A stretch of DNA of 64,000 nucleotides from contig LRBF01000269.1 in the NCBI GenBank assembly GCA_001580565.1, positions 1 through 64,000 of the forward strand, given 5' to 3'. The notes below the pieces were generated by a model. It was given only the letters and a program-made list of their open reading frames with translations, had not been told where the DNA came from and did not search any database. Numbering within the stretch: the first letter of the stretch is position 1; each line of letters opens with the position of its first letter. The translations under genes were made by a program, and so were the position numbers. Shown here one piece after another: positions 49,710 to 59,126 of this stretch. This DNA comes from Caballeronia megalochromosomata (lineage in GTDB: Bacteria; Pseudomonadota; Gammaproteobacteria; Burkholderiales; Burkholderiaceae).

Positions 49710-51926
49710 TCAGCGCTTCGGTGTCCAGCGGTACATCATCACCTTGCCGCGCGCGTCTTCTTCGACGAACACGAGGTATTCACCATCCCCGCGCAGATGC
49801 GCGCTGACGCCGTTGGGCACATCCACCCATCCGGACGCGTGCCCCACTTCCGGTCCCGGCCTGATCACGCCGACTTGCGCGCCGGAATCCTTGTCATAGA
49901 CGTGCACATCGCCGACCGGCTCGACGGCGAACACGTATTGACCTTCGACCGTCACGCCGATGACCGTCGAGAGCGGCTTCGCCTGCGTATCCCAGGGCAG
50001 ATCGATCGAATAGCGCGCGCGCGGGCCGTTCGACCAATGGTCGTAGCGCACGAGGCGCCGCCCGACTTCCTTCCAGTAGCGGCGATCGAAAGGCTCGTCC
50101 TGCGTATAGCCCGTCACGTACATCGTGTCCGATGCCGCGTCGTACAGGGCGCGGCGCAATTCGGTAAAGGGCGCGGGCACCGCATAGGTCTCGATGTTCG
50201 AGTAGGCGTAAATGGGATTGCCCTGTTTGTCCAGCCCGCCGTATCGCAAGCGGTAAATGCCTTTTACATCGCTCGTGCGCCAGATATCGCCCCTCGAATC
50301 GACCCACCATCCCCAGCCGCCCGTGATGCGCGCCGTGCCCGGATTGCGCTGAAACTCACTGGCATCGAAACGGCCGTCGCCGTTTAGATCCCGCCAGATC
50401 CATTCGCCGCCTTCGGGCCGATTCGGTATGTTCTGCACCGGACGCGGCCGCCCCGCGATGAAGCCCGATGGAATCGCCAGCTCGCCGTCGCTTTTCTCGT
50501 CGAAGCGATAGATCTTCAGGTGATCCGCGTACATGTCCGTCACGTACAGAAACGTGCGGCCGTCGAGCCTGCGCGCGATCGGCAGGCCCGGCCATTGATC
50601 GGTGTGGAAGACGGGATCGTCCGGATATTTGAAGCGGCCCGATAGAAAACCGGCGTAGGTCCATTCCTGTCCCGCCGGTTTCGATAAATCGAGTTCGAAA
50701 CGCTTGTTACCCGTATAGACGCTATTCGCTCTGCCCGGATCGATCCACGCGCCATCGACGAAAAGAAGACCTTGCATCTGCCAGCGCAACGCCCCGCTTG
50801 CCGAATAACTTTCGAGTGTTGCGCCGAGTCCCGCGCCGATCGGACCATCGCGCACGCAGATGCCGTTAGTCGATACGTACACGTTGCCCGCCGCATCGAC
50901 GCCGACGCCCGTCAATCCATTGAAGCGCTTGGGTCCGGGCTTGCCCGCGACGCCGGAGAAGATGCCGCCGCGCTCGCCCAAAGCGCCCGATTCGCGATAC
51001 GTGCCGCCTTCCTTCGTGAAGAAGAGCACTTGTTGTCGCGGTCCGTTATCGGCGATCAACACGCGTCCTTGCCTGTCCAACGCGATATCGGCCGCGATGC
51101 TGTCCGGCTGCAAACGCGGCGCATCGCTCAAGGGCTCGCCGGCCGCGCTGTAATGCGCGATACGTGGATGCTCGCTCAAGCTATCGACGATCGCCCACAA
51201 CGAGCCATCCGATGCGAGCGCGATACGCCCCGGTTGCGCCGCGCTCCATTGCGCTTTCTTGTCCATCGATTGCGCGTCGTAGCGCTCGATGCGATCCTGC
51301 GCCGTGTTCGCGACATACAAGGACGTATCGCTCGCCGCCAGTCCGCCGATGTCCTGTTTCGCGTCGCTGGACGTATCGTTGATCGTGAGAAAGCTGCGGG
51401 CGAGCGTTGCACGTGCGTCCTTATCGTTGGCCACCGCCTTTCTCGCGACGACGTTATCGAAGGGAGCCGGCTGCTTCACATCGCCGATATCGCGCCGCGA
51501 TACGCCGATCCACTGCCGTCCCGAAGGCGGCCAGACGCCTTCCTTGACGAGCCGCCCTTTCTCGTTACCGACGCCCACGGCCACGAACACATGACGCGAG
51601 TTCACCGCAACCGCATTGCCGCCCGATGCGCCCCAGCCGTGCGTGCCACCCGCAAAGCCAAGCATCCTGCCGTCGCGGTAGACGCTCGCTTCCGCGCCGC
51701 TTTCGTCCCACGGCGAATTCGTGAAGACGCGTCCATCCGGCGCGACGGCGATCGCGGTGATGTTGATCTGCGTCCAGGTGCCGTCGCCAAAGCCGGATGT
51801 ATTGCCGATCCACGACGACTTCGCGTCGAGGACGTGCACCGGCGCCGCTCGTGCATTCGCCGCACCGAGCGAGAACGCAATGCACACGCATGCGCAAGCC
51901 GATCTGAAAGACGCGATGGGCCGCAA
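49710..51926 (-). CDS. Secreted beta-propeller-like protein in the EPS cluster
   Basis: This protein of 738 residues has a signal peptide (ASFRSACACVCIAFSLG, cleavage near ARAAP) and a long repetitive region with NHL/SMP-30-like blades, for example NITAIAVAPDGRVF, IADNGPRQQVLFFT and GVGVDAAGNVYVST. A Ca-binding loop DLNGDGRFDASEF lies near residue 515. I choose TTG at 51926, which is the start of a good signal peptide and has GGAGGAA 3 bases before it; an earlier TTG at 51956 lacks this. It is co-directional with bceQ (17 bases). I know of no defined function. Sugar or polymer processing in the periplasm or outside, such as lyase or hydrolase action, is one possibility. It is divergent from gmd. 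Confidence 0.7.
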   Translation of the reverse strand: MRPIASFRSACACVCIAFSLGAANARAAPVHVLDAKSSWIGNTSGFGDGTWTQINITAIAVAPDGRVFTNSPWDESGAEASVYRDGRMLGFAGGTHGWGASGGNAVAVNSRHVFVAVGVGNEKGRLVKEGVWPPSGRQWIGVSRRDIGDVKQPAPFDNVVARKAVANDKDARATLARSFLTINDTSSDAKQDIGGLAASDTSLYVANTAQDRIERYDAQSMDKKAQWSAAQPGRIALASDGSLWAIVDSLSEHPRIAHYSAAGEPLSDAPRLQPDSIAADIALDRQGRVLIADNGPRQQVLFFTKEGGTYRESGALGERGGIFSGVAGKPGPKRFNGLTGVGVDAAGNVYVSTNGICVRDGPIGAGLGATLESYSASGALRWQMQGLLFVDGAWIDPGRANSVYTGNKRFELDLSKPAGQEWTYAGFLSGRFKYPDDPVFHTDQWPGLPIARRLDGRTFLYVTDMYADHLKIYRFDEKSDGELAIPSGFIAGRPRPVQNIPNRPEGGEWIWRDLNGDGRFDASEFQRNPGTARITGGWGWWVDSRGDIWRTSDVKGIYRLRYGGLDKQGNPIYAYSNIETYAVPAPFTELRRALYDAASDTMYVTGYTQDEPFDRRYWKEVGRRLVRYDHWSNGPRARYSIDLPWDTQAKPLSTVIGVTVEGQYVFAVEPVGDVHVYDKDSGAQVGVIRPGPEVGHASGWVDVPNGVSAHLRGDGEYLVFVEEDARGKVMMYRWTPKR

Positions 51927-52033
51927 GTATTCCTCCAAAGCCACGTTCCGACGCAATCGAGGTTAGAGGCCAAATAAAACTAAAAAAACCGAAAATAATG
52001 GCGCTCTTTTCATGCGCCCTTTCGATTAAAAAA

Positions 52034-52049
52034 CCGCGTCGTCACGCGG
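52034..52049. terminator. hairpin with flanking A and T runs between the divergent bce operons
   Basis: CCGCGT-CGTC-ACGCGG is a perfect 6-bp stem with a 4-base loop. A6 lies to its left (52028-52033) and ATATTTTT to its right (52050-52057), so it can act as a terminator in both directions. It sits in the AT-rich 184-base gap between the propeller gene and gmd. A TAGAAT element (52073-52078) downstream may be the gmd -10. Confidence 0.55.
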
Positions 52050-52110
52050 ATATTTTTCCGTTTTCTTTTCCCTAGAATCGCCTCATGACATCACGGACGA
52101 GGTGGAACAC

Positions 52111-53154
52111 ATGGCCACGCAACTCAAAGCAATCATCACAGGCGTATCGGGACAGGACGGCGCATATCTTGCCAAGCTGTTGCTCGACAAAGGCTATGAA
52201 GTGGTCGGCACGTATCGGCGCACGAGCTCGGTGAACTTCTGGCGCATCGCCGAACTCGGCATCGACCGTCATCCGAAACTCAGACTCGTCGAGCACGATC
52301 TCACGGATCTCGGTTCCAATTTGCGTCTGCTCGAAACCGCGCAAGCATGCGAGCTCTATAACCTCGCGGCGCAAAGCTTTGTTGGCGTGTCATTCGATCA
52401 GCCCTCGACAACCGCGGGCGTCACGGGTCTCGGCGCGCTCAATCTGCTGGAAGCGATCCGCGTGATCGATCCCGCGATCCGTTATTACCAGGCGTCCACA
52501 TCGGAAATGTTCGGCAAGGTTCAGGCGATTCCGCAAAGCGAGGAAACGCCGTTTTATCCGCGCAGCCCTTACGGCGTCGCCAAGCTATTCGCGCACTGGA
52601 CGACGATCAATTACCGCGAGTCGTACAACATCTTCGGATGCAGCGGCATTCTGTTCAATCACGAATCGCCTTTGCGCGGACGCGAGTTCGTCACGCGCAA
52701 GATCACCGACACGGTAGCCAAGATTCGACTCGGCAAGGAAGAACTGCTCGAGCTCGGCAATCTCGATGCGAAGCGCGACTGGGGCTTTGCCGCCGAATAT
52801 GTCGAAGGCATGTGGCGCATGTTGCAGGCGAGCGAGCCGGACACCTACGTGCTCGCGACGAACCGCACCGAGACCGTGCGCGATTTCGTGCGCATGGCGT
52901 TCGGCGCGGCGGGTTATCAGCTCGAATGGGCGGGCAAGGGCGAGCGCGAACGCGGCATCGACGTGGCGACGGGCCGCACGCTGGTGCGCGTGAACCCGAA
53001 GTTCTATCGGCCGGCGGAGGTCGATCTCCTGATCGGCAGTGCGGAGAAGGCGCGCGAGAAACTCGGCTGGGCGCCGACGACCACACTCGAAGCGCTATGC
53101 CAGATGATGGTCGAAGCCGATATGAAGCGCAACGAATTGCAGCCGACGTTCTGA
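52111..53154 (+). CDS. gmd: GDP-mannose 4,6-dehydratase
   Basis: This 347-residue short-chain dehydrogenase/reductase family protein has the NADP motif TGVSGQDGAYLA near residue 12, the catalytic Ser/Thr-Glu-Tyr-Lys set in STSEMFGK and YPRSPYGVAKLFAHW, and the GMD phrase HESPLRGREFVTRK. It converts GDP-D-mannose to GDP-4-keto-6-deoxy-D-mannose. The ATG at 52111 has GAGG 8 bases upstream; a GTG at 52102 would add three residues. The reductase gene follows 4 bases after its stop. Together they make GDP-D-rhamnose, a cepacian precursor; in that system it is called bceN. Confidence 0.95.
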   Translation: MATQLKAIITGVSGQDGAYLAKLLLDKGYEVVGTYRRTSSVNFWRIAELGIDRHPKLRLVEHDLTDLGSNLRLLETAQACELYNLAAQSFVGVSFDQPSTTAGVTGLGALNLLEAIRVIDPAIRYYQASTSEMFGKVQAIPQSEETPFYPRSPYGVAKLFAHWTTINYRESYNIFGCSGILFNHESPLRGREFVTRKITDTVAKIRLGKEELLELGNLDAKRDWGFAAEYVEGMWRMLQASEPDTYVLATNRTETVRDFVRMAFGAAGYQLEWAGKGERERGIDVATGRTLVRVNPKFYRPAEVDLLIGSAEKAREKLGWAPTTTLEALCQMMVEADMKRNELQPTF

Positions 53155-53158
53155 GCTC

Positions 53159-54076
53159 ATGGCACGACGCGCACTCATCACGGGCCTTTCGGGCTTCACG
53201 GGCCGTCACATGGCGGCGGAACTGACGAAAGCGAGCTACGACGTGTGGGGCACGACCACGTCTTCGCCCGATGGCGATGTCGCCGGCACCGTCGGCATTC
53301 CGGTCGATCTGCTCGACGCCGACGCACTCAGGTCCTTTGTGACCGATGCGCGTCCGGAAGTCGTCGTGCATCTCGCGGGCGCGGCGCATGTCACGGGGAA
53401 CGCGCCCGGCAAGACGTATCTCGTGAATATCGTCGGAACGCGGAATCTGCTTTCCGCGCTCGCCGCGCTGGAAAAGAAGCCGCGTGCGGTGCTGCTCGCC
53501 AGCACCGCGAACGTGTATGGCAATGCTTCTGTAGAGACCATCGACGAGGAAGTGGCCATTCAGCCCGCGAACGACTACGCCGTGAGCAAGCTCGCGATGG
53601 AGCACGCGGCGCGGCTATGGCTGGACCGTCTGCCGCTGATCTTCGTGCGGCCGTTCAACTATACGGGCGTGGGGCAAAGCGAGGACTATGTGCTGCCCAA
53701 GATCGTCGGGCATCATGCGCGGCGTGAAGCGCGGATATCGCTCGGCAATCTCAACGTGAGCCGCGATTTCTCGGATGTGCGGGACGTCGTCGCGATCTAT
53801 GCCCGGCTGCTGGATGCCGCGCCGGCTGGCGAGACGTTCAATATCTGCTCCGGGCATAGCCACTCGCTCGGGGAAATGCTGCAGATGCTCGCGCGCATTG
53901 CGGGCTATGAGATCGATGTCTACGTCGATCCGAAGTTCATGCGGCGTAACGAGATCGCGCGGCTGGTCGGGTCGAACCGGAAATTGCGGCAGGTCATCGG
54001 GCAGGTGCCGTGCACGCCGATTGCGGATACGCTTGCGTGGATGTATGCGGACATGAGCGCCCGGGTAGCGGCTTGA
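53159..54076 (+). CDS. rmd: GDP-4-keto-6-deoxy-D-mannose reductase
   Basis: This 305-residue extended short-chain dehydrogenase has the N-terminal motif TGLSGFTGRHMAAEL, a TANVYG strand and the catalytic YAVSK (Tyr and Lys) near residue 140. It belongs to the RMD branch, which reduces the 4-keto group to yield GDP-D-rhamnose. It is fused in transcription to gmd (4 bases between them) and ends near a 10-bp hairpin terminator. In cepacian loci the equivalent is bceM. It is convergent with bceK. Confidence 0.87.
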   Translation: MARRALITGLSGFTGRHMAAELTKASYDVWGTTTSSPDGDVAGTVGIPVDLLDADALRSFVTDARPEVVVHLAGAAHVTGNAPGKTYLVNIVGTRNLLSALAALEKKPRAVLLASTANVYGNASVETIDEEVAIQPANDYAVSKLAMEHAARLWLDRLPLIFVRPFNYTGVGQSEDYVLPKIVGHHARREARISLGNLNVSRDFSDVRDVVAIYARLLDAAPAGETFNICSGHSHSLGEMLQMLARIAGYEIDVYVDPKFMRRNEIARLVGSNRKLRQVIGQVPCTPIADTLAWMYADMSARVAA

Positions 54077-54082
54077 CATTCG

Positions 54083-54111
54083 CCGGGGCTTCTTTTCCAT
54101 CGAAGCCCCGG
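54083..54111 (+). terminator. hairpin terminator of gmd-rmd
   Basis: CCGGGGCTTC (54083-54092) pairs with GAAGCCCCGG (54102-54111), a 10-bp perfect stem with a 9-base loop, 7 bases after the rmd stop. TATAACTT follows on the plus strand, so the T-run is imperfect. It separates rmd from the convergent bceK gene. Confidence 0.65.
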
Positions 54112-54118
54112 TATAACT

Positions 54119-55285
54119 TCAATGCATCGGGCCTGCCTCGATCGCTTCCTCATAAACCGAAGCCACACGCCTCGCGATCACCGAACGATCGAAGTTATCC
54201 CACGCATACCGCTTGCACGCCGCCTCATCCGGTAAATCGAGCGTGCCGTCGAACGTGGCGATCAATCCATCGGCGATGGCATCCGCACCGGTCGATTCGA
54301 GCACCAGATCGTTCGATAGCCCGCGCACCGCCTCCGGCAATCCACCCACGGGCGTCACGAGCACAGGCGTTCCCGACGCGAGCGATTCCACCGTGATCAA
54401 GCCGAATCCTTCCAGTGCCACGGTCGGCACGATGCTCACATCCGCGGCGCGATAGAGCGACGCAAGCTGTTCATCGGGCACGAAGCCGAGCAGACGCACA
54501 TTGTCATCGAGGCCCGCTGCATCGATACGCGCCTGCAATTCATCCGCCAGCCGGCCTTTGCCCGCGATCAGAAGCAGCACATCCGGCACCTTTTGCCTGA
54601 CGCGCCGGATCGCATCGATGAGCGATTCCAGCCCCATGCGCCGCACGAGCCTGCGCACCGCGAGCACGATCGGCCGCCCGAGCGGCAATTGCAGCCGCCT
54701 GCGCGCGTCGGACCGCGTCATCGCCTGATCGAACTGCGCGACATCGACGCAGCCGGGCACCACGCGAATACGCTCTTCCGGCACGCCATAACGCGCATGC
54801 AGGATCTGCCCGAACGCTTCGGACAGAACGATAAGTCGCGACGAGCGCGCATAGACGCGCCGCTCCAGCATGCGCTTCGCACGCTGCCCAAGCGAATCCG
54901 CTCCTTCGACATGACTCTCGTCGGCCCACGGCCCCTGAAAATGCGACACCTGCGCAATCCCGCGCGTCACATCGAGGCCGGGAAACGTATAGAGCGCGAA
55001 ATGCGACGAGACGACATCGGGCCGCTCATCGCGCATGGTCTCGCGCAACGCGCTGCGCGCGTTCATCAGGCGACGCGGCAAGGATTGCGCCGCCGGACCG
55101 AAGCCGCGAATCGCGCCGTCCGTATCCGCCGCCACGCGCGGCGATCCCGCGACCACGCCGCGCACTTCGACGCCCGCCGCCGGCAACGCACCGACGAGTG
55201 TGTAATACATGCGATCGAGTCCGCCCGCGCGCTCGGGAAACCAGTGCATTCCGATTTGCAGCGACTTGATGGATTGCGTGCTCAT
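54119..55285 (-). CDS. bceK: GT4 glycosyltransferase (BceK-like)
   Basis: This 388-residue GT-B fold transferase begins IGMHWFPERAGGLDRMYYTL, has the donor-site stretch EGFGLITVESLASGTPVLVTPVGG and belongs to GT4. It starts at the ATG at 55285 with AAGGA upstream. It is the last gene of the large minus-strand bce operon (D to K). It probably adds one sugar of the cepacian repeat unit from GDP- or UDP-sugar. The residue specificity cannot be told from sequence. Confidence 0.88.
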   Translation of the reverse strand: MSTQSIKSLQIGMHWFPERAGGLDRMYYTLVGALPAAGVEVRGVVAGSPRVAADTDGAIRGFGPAAQSLPRRLMNARSALRETMRDERPDVVSSHFALYTFPGLDVTRGIAQVSHFQGPWADESHVEGADSLGQRAKRMLERRVYARSSRLIVLSEAFGQILHARYGVPEERIRVVPGCVDVAQFDQAMTRSDARRRLQLPLGRPIVLAVRRLVRRMGLESLIDAIRRVRQKVPDVLLLIAGKGRLADELQARIDAAGLDDNVRLLGFVPDEQLASLYRAADVSIVPTVALEGFGLITVESLASGTPVLVTPVGGLPEAVRGLSNDLVLESTGADAIADGLIATFDGTLDLPDEAACKRYAWDNFDRSVIARRVASVYEEAIEAGPMH

Positions 55286-55322
55286 AAGCGTGTGTCCTTT
55301 CCGATAGTGATCGTGCGGCCGT

Positions 55323-56507
55323 TCATGCACGCGATTGCGCCGACGCTGCATTCAACGGCGCCGTGGCGTTGTCGGGCTCGCGCTGCGCGAAGTTGCGATA
55401 GAGATCGAGATAGCGCCGCGCCATGCGCGCCCAGTTGAAATCCGCTGCGAGTTCGCGCGCCGCCGCGCCCATGCGCGCGCGCTGCCCGGGCGACTCAGCC
55501 AGTTCGCCGATTGCCTGTGCGAGTGCATGCGCATCGTCGGGATCATCGAGCACGACGCCGCATTCCTCACCGATGATCTCCGCGCCGCCCGCCGTACGCG
55601 CCGTGATGACCGGCAAGCCTGCCGCGAGCGCTTCGAGCAGGGAAAGACTCATCGCTTCATAGCGCGACGGGAAGACGAAAGCATCGACGGAATGCATGAG
55701 TGTCGGCATGTCCTTCACGAGGCCCAGAAAATGCACGCGATCCGCGATACCCAGCGCGCGCGCCTGATCCGGATAAGGACTGCCCGGCAGATAGCCGGCC
55801 ACGACGAGTTGCACATGCGCCGGCAGCGAAACCAGCGCGTGCAGCACGGTTTGCAGATTCTTGCGCGGCGTGCGCAGGTCGCCGACGAAGAGCATAAGAA
55901 ACGCGTCGTCGTCGAGATGGAACACGGCGCGATCGAAACGGGCCGAGGCGAAGGCCTTCGTGTCGACGCCGTTATAGACGACTTCGACGCGATCATCGTC
56001 GATTCCGCCCGCGCGAATCTCCTCCGCAACCTTCTCCGACACTGCCGCGATCACGCGCGAGCGTCGATACGCCCATCCTTCGAGCCACGCGTTCATACGG
56101 CTATAGATCACCTGATACGCCGGCCACGCGCCGCCGCTCAACCGGAACGGATAGTACGGGCTCTTCATCCAGCCGCCGTGCACGAAATGCGCGGTATTCA
56201 CATCCGCGCGCGCCCACGTAATGAAGCCGTTCACGTGCAGCACGTCGTACTCGTCGCGATGCGTGCGCAGCCACAGCGCGCTCTTGATGGCGAACACCTG
56301 CTGCTTGACGAGACGCGTCGGCCACGCACGGCCCGCGATCACGGGCACCCAGCGCACGCGCTCATGCTCCAGCAGCTCGGGCGCGACATGCGATGCGACG
56401 AGCGTCACCGCGTGCCCTTCGGCGAGCGCCGCACGCGCGATTTCGTAATTGACGCGCCCCTGTCCGTCGTTATGCCGCACGACGTGCGTGACGATCGCGA
56501 TTCTCAT
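55323..56507 (-). CDS. bceJ: GT4 glycosyltransferase (BceJ-like)
   Basis: This 394-residue GT4 transferase begins MRIAIVTHVVRHNDGQGRVNYE and carries the donor motif EAMSLSLLEALAAGLPVITARTAGG. It is 37 bases upstream of bceK and its 5' end overlaps the polymerase gene by 38 bases, so translation is coupled. The role in repeat-unit assembly comes from the operon position. It acts at the cytoplasmic membrane face. Confidence 0.88.
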   Translation of the reverse strand: MRIAIVTHVVRHNDGQGRVNYEIARAALAEGHAVTLVASHVAPELLEHERVRWVPVIAGRAWPTRLVKQQVFAIKSALWLRTHRDEYDVLHVNGFITWARADVNTAHFVHGGWMKSPYYPFRLSGGAWPAYQVIYSRMNAWLEGWAYRRSRVIAAVSEKVAEEIRAGGIDDDRVEVVYNGVDTKAFASARFDRAVFHLDDDAFLMLFVGDLRTPRKNLQTVLHALVSLPAHVQLVVAGYLPGSPYPDQARALGIADRVHFLGLVKDMPTLMHSVDAFVFPSRYEAMSLSLLEALAAGLPVITARTAGGAEIIGEECGVVLDDPDDAHALAQAIGELAESPGQRARMGAAARELAADFNWARMARRYLDLYRNFAQREPDNATAPLNAASAQSRA

Positions 56508-57996
56508 TGGATGGCCCTTGGGTGTGAAAGAAGAAGGCGTTGCGGCGACGCACGAGCTTCGCGTGATGACGCGCGGCGATGATCGAGAACAGGCTCGTGA
56601 ACAGCAACGATCCGCCCGTGCTCACGAACGTGTTCGCGAAGAGCAGAATGCCGATCATTGAGAAGGACAAGCTCAGGGCGGCCTGCGCGAACTTGTCGTC
56701 GCGCAGCGAGAACGAAGCGCGCAATGCGCGCACGAGCAACAGCACGACGCCCGCCGTGTACAGGAGACCGCCCGGCCAGCCGAGCACGAACGGCACGTTC
56801 ATCACGCCGCTGTCGAAGCTGCCGTACTTGCCGAGATCGCCGTTCGCGCTCGCGAGTTTCGTCGATGTGCCCGTCGCGCCGAAACCTTCGCCGGTCACGT
56901 CGGTGAAGGCCGTCACCATGAACGTCGTGTAGAACTCGTTGCGCGCGGCGTAGCTGCTGTCGTCGCTCAGATTGGTCATCGTCTGCAGGCGCGTGCCGAG
57001 GCGATCCGCGATCGGCCCGATCGTCAGCAGCGGCACCGACAACGCGACGAGCACCGTCGCGCCAAGCAGTATGCGCATGCGCACGCGATTGCTCGCCTTG
57101 ACGAGCTGCAACACCATCGAGATGATCCAGCCGCCCCAGGCCGAACGCACCAGCGACAACCCGAACGACACGAACCCGAGACCGCCCGCGATCCATCGCA
57201 CGCGCTGCGTGCCCGCCATCACGAAGGTGAGCGCGGCCATGACGACGAGCGCGAACGGTCCGGACGAATTCATCGTGCTGAACACGCGCACGCCGAGCGG
57301 CACCGGTTCGCCTTGCGACGCCATCTGCGAGCCGATCATCCACATCGAATCCCACGGCGGCATGATGAAGAACTGCACGACGCCATATGCGCCCATCACG
57401 AGCAGGCCGTAGATGAAGGTATCGAGCAGCACCTTGCGATACTTCGGATACTCGTGCGCGTTCACCATGATGTGAAAGCCGATCAGCACCGGATACAGCC
57501 AGTTCGCGAGGTCGTAGGTCGCCGCCATCGGTCCGCTCGCTGCGACGCCGATCAGATACGCATACGCGATGCCGAGCAGCATCAGCAGCATCGGCAGGCC
57601 ACGCCGCTCGGCGAGCACGCGGTATTGGCGCAACAGCGTGATGCCGCAGATCATCGTGACGACGAGCGGTGCGATCTGGATCAGGCTCGTCGGCGTGAAC
57701 GATCCTTTGCCCCAATCCGCGAGACGCCGCACTTCTGGGCTCAGAAACCACACCCACCACATGAAGCCGACATAGCGCGCGGGGCTCCTGAAATAGAGCC
57801 AAAGTGCCGCAAGCGTCGACATCAACGGGAACGCGAGCGTCAGCACCGTGCCCTGGCGCGCGAGCACCAGGAGTGCGGTCAGGCTCCAGACAACAGCCTG
57901 CGCGGTCCATTCCGGCGGACCCTTGCGCGCCGCGCGCAGCGTGCCGATGCGGCCGGCCAGATCGCGCGGTGCGCGCGGCAGGGACGTTGCGTTCAT
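56470..57996 (-). CDS. bceI: Wzy-like polymerase (BceI-like)
   Basis: This 508-residue protein has about ten to twelve membrane helices and one longer periplasmic loop, the layout of Wzy polymerases and O-antigen ligase-like proteins. It has no strongly conserved sequence motif. It lies between glycosyltransferase genes H and J, as in the bce-I order. It overlaps bceH by 4 bases and bceJ by 38 bases. It would join flipped repeat units into polymer. The assignment rests on topology and gene order. Confidence 0.8.
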   Translation of the reverse strand: MNATSLPRAPRDLAGRIGTLRAARKGPPEWTAQAVVWSLTALLVLARQGTVLTLAFPLMSTLAALWLYFRSPARYVGFMWWVWFLSPEVRRLADWGKGSFTPTSLIQIAPLVVTMICGITLLRQYRVLAERRGLPMLLMLLGIAYAYLIGVAASGPMAATYDLANWLYPVLIGFHIMVNAHEYPKYRKVLLDTFIYGLLVMGAYGVVQFFIMPPWDSMWMIGSQMASQGEPVPLGVRVFSTMNSSGPFALVVMAALTFVMAGTQRVRWIAGGLGFVSFGLSLVRSAWGGWIISMVLQLVKASNRVRMRILLGATVLVALSVPLLTIGPIADRLGTRLQTMTNLSDDSSYAARNEFYTTFMVTAFTDVTGEGFGATGTSTKLASANGDLGKYGSFDSGVMNVPFVLGWPGGLLYTAGVVLLLVRALRASFSLRDDKFAQAALSLSFSMIGILLFANTFVSTGGSLLFTSLFSIIAARHHAKLVRRRNAFFFHTQGPSNENRDRHARRAA

Positions 57997-59126
57997 CGCG
58001 TCAGCTCGCGCGATGCGAACACCGTCTGCGCAGTCGATGCCGCGTCGCTCGCGCCCTGTCCGCGTTCGAGCGCATCGCGGGTCAGCCGCACATGCTGGAG
58101 CGCGAACGCGCGCGTCGTGTAATCGCGCGCCTTGAAATGTCGAAGCGCCGCCTGCGCGCGTGCGAGCGCGAGCGACGGATTCGCGCGCAGTTCATCCACC
58201 GCGCGTCTGAGCGCCGCGTGATCGTGCGCGGGAACGTACGAGACGTGTCCTGTGCCGAAGTAATCGCGCAGACCGCCTACATCCGTCACGATCACGGGCT
58301 TGCCGAGCGCGACGGATTCGAGCAACACCGTCAGTCCCGACGCGTGCGTATTCGCGCGCAAGGGCACGACCATCACGTCGGCCCAGTCGTAGAGTTCGCG
58401 CGCCGCGTTCAGGCCGATGGCCGGCGCCACCTGCACATTCGACGCACGCAATGAAGCGGACACCCGACGACGCGTCGCGATGCGCACCTCGTAGCGCTCG
58501 TCGTTGCGAAACGCGGCGGCGAGCGTGGTCCAGTCGCGATCGCGGTCATTGCCGATCGCGCCGATGCGCAGCGGCGCATGCGGCGTCCACGCTTGCGGCT
58601 CGTTGAGCGCGAAGTCCTGCGTGTTGAGCCCATAGAACACCTGAGTCGCGTCGCGGCCGAAGTACTCGCGCACGAGCGCCGCGTTCACGCTCGAATGCGT
58701 CGTGAGGATATCGGCGCGCGCGATCAGCCTGCGATACAACCAGCGCCGCCACGCACCGTATCCGGACCACTTGTCGAGCAGCCAGATCGATTGCGCGAGC
58801 AGCAGCGGCTGGCCCTTGCGCTTCCCTTTGAGCAGAAGCAGCAGCGCCGCCGATAGATATTCCTGCTCGGTGTGCGTCCACACGGCATCGCACGAAAGAA
58901 TCGCGTCGCGATTGCGCCACGTATGAATGAAATCGAAGCCCGCTGCCGCTTTCAATGCGCGGCGCAGGAAGCGCATCGGCCTGCTCTCGGCCGCATCGCG
59001 CGAATACGAAAGCTCGAACTCCGCCGACTCCGCGTGATGATAGCCATACAGACAGCCGATGCCGTCGCCCTTGCGATAATGCCGCGGGTCCGAGCCATGG
59101 AAGAGATGCACGTGCACATGCGTCAT
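57993..59126 (-). CDS. bceH: GT4-like glycosyltransferase (BceH-like)
   Basis: This 377-residue protein has a GT-B type C-terminal half with LLESVALGKPVIVTDVGGLRDYF (shortened) as donor site. The N-terminal half is more divergent (HLFHGSDPRHYRKGDGIGCL). I start it at the ATG at 59126, where GAGGACGCT precedes. It overlaps the GT2 gene by 4 bases and bceI by 4 bases, so all are part of one operon. Sugar specificity is unknown. Confidence 0.83.
   Translation of the reverse strand: MTHVHVHLFHGSDPRHYRKGDGIGCLYGYHHAESAEFELSYSRDAAESRPMRFLRRALKAAAGFDFIHTWRNRDAILSCDAVWTHTEQEYLSAALLLLLKGKRKGQPLLLAQSIWLLDKWSGYGAWRRWLYRRLIARADILTTHSSVNAALVREYFGRDATQVFYGLNTQDFALNEPQAWTPHAPLRIGAIGNDRDRDWTTLAAAFRNDERYEVRIATRRRVSASLRASNVQVAPAIGLNAARELYDWADVMVVPLRANTHASGLTVLLESVALGKPVIVTDVGGLRDYFGTGHVSYVPAHDHAALRRAVDELRANPSLALARAQAALRHFKARDYTTRAFALQHVRLTRDALERGQGASDAASTAQTVFASRELTR

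Noticed and set aside
50772..51977. A 401-codon plus-strand frame within the propeller gene
   Set aside because: Composition typical of a GC-rich shadow and no start signal; the minus-strand frame has a signal peptide and ordered repeats.
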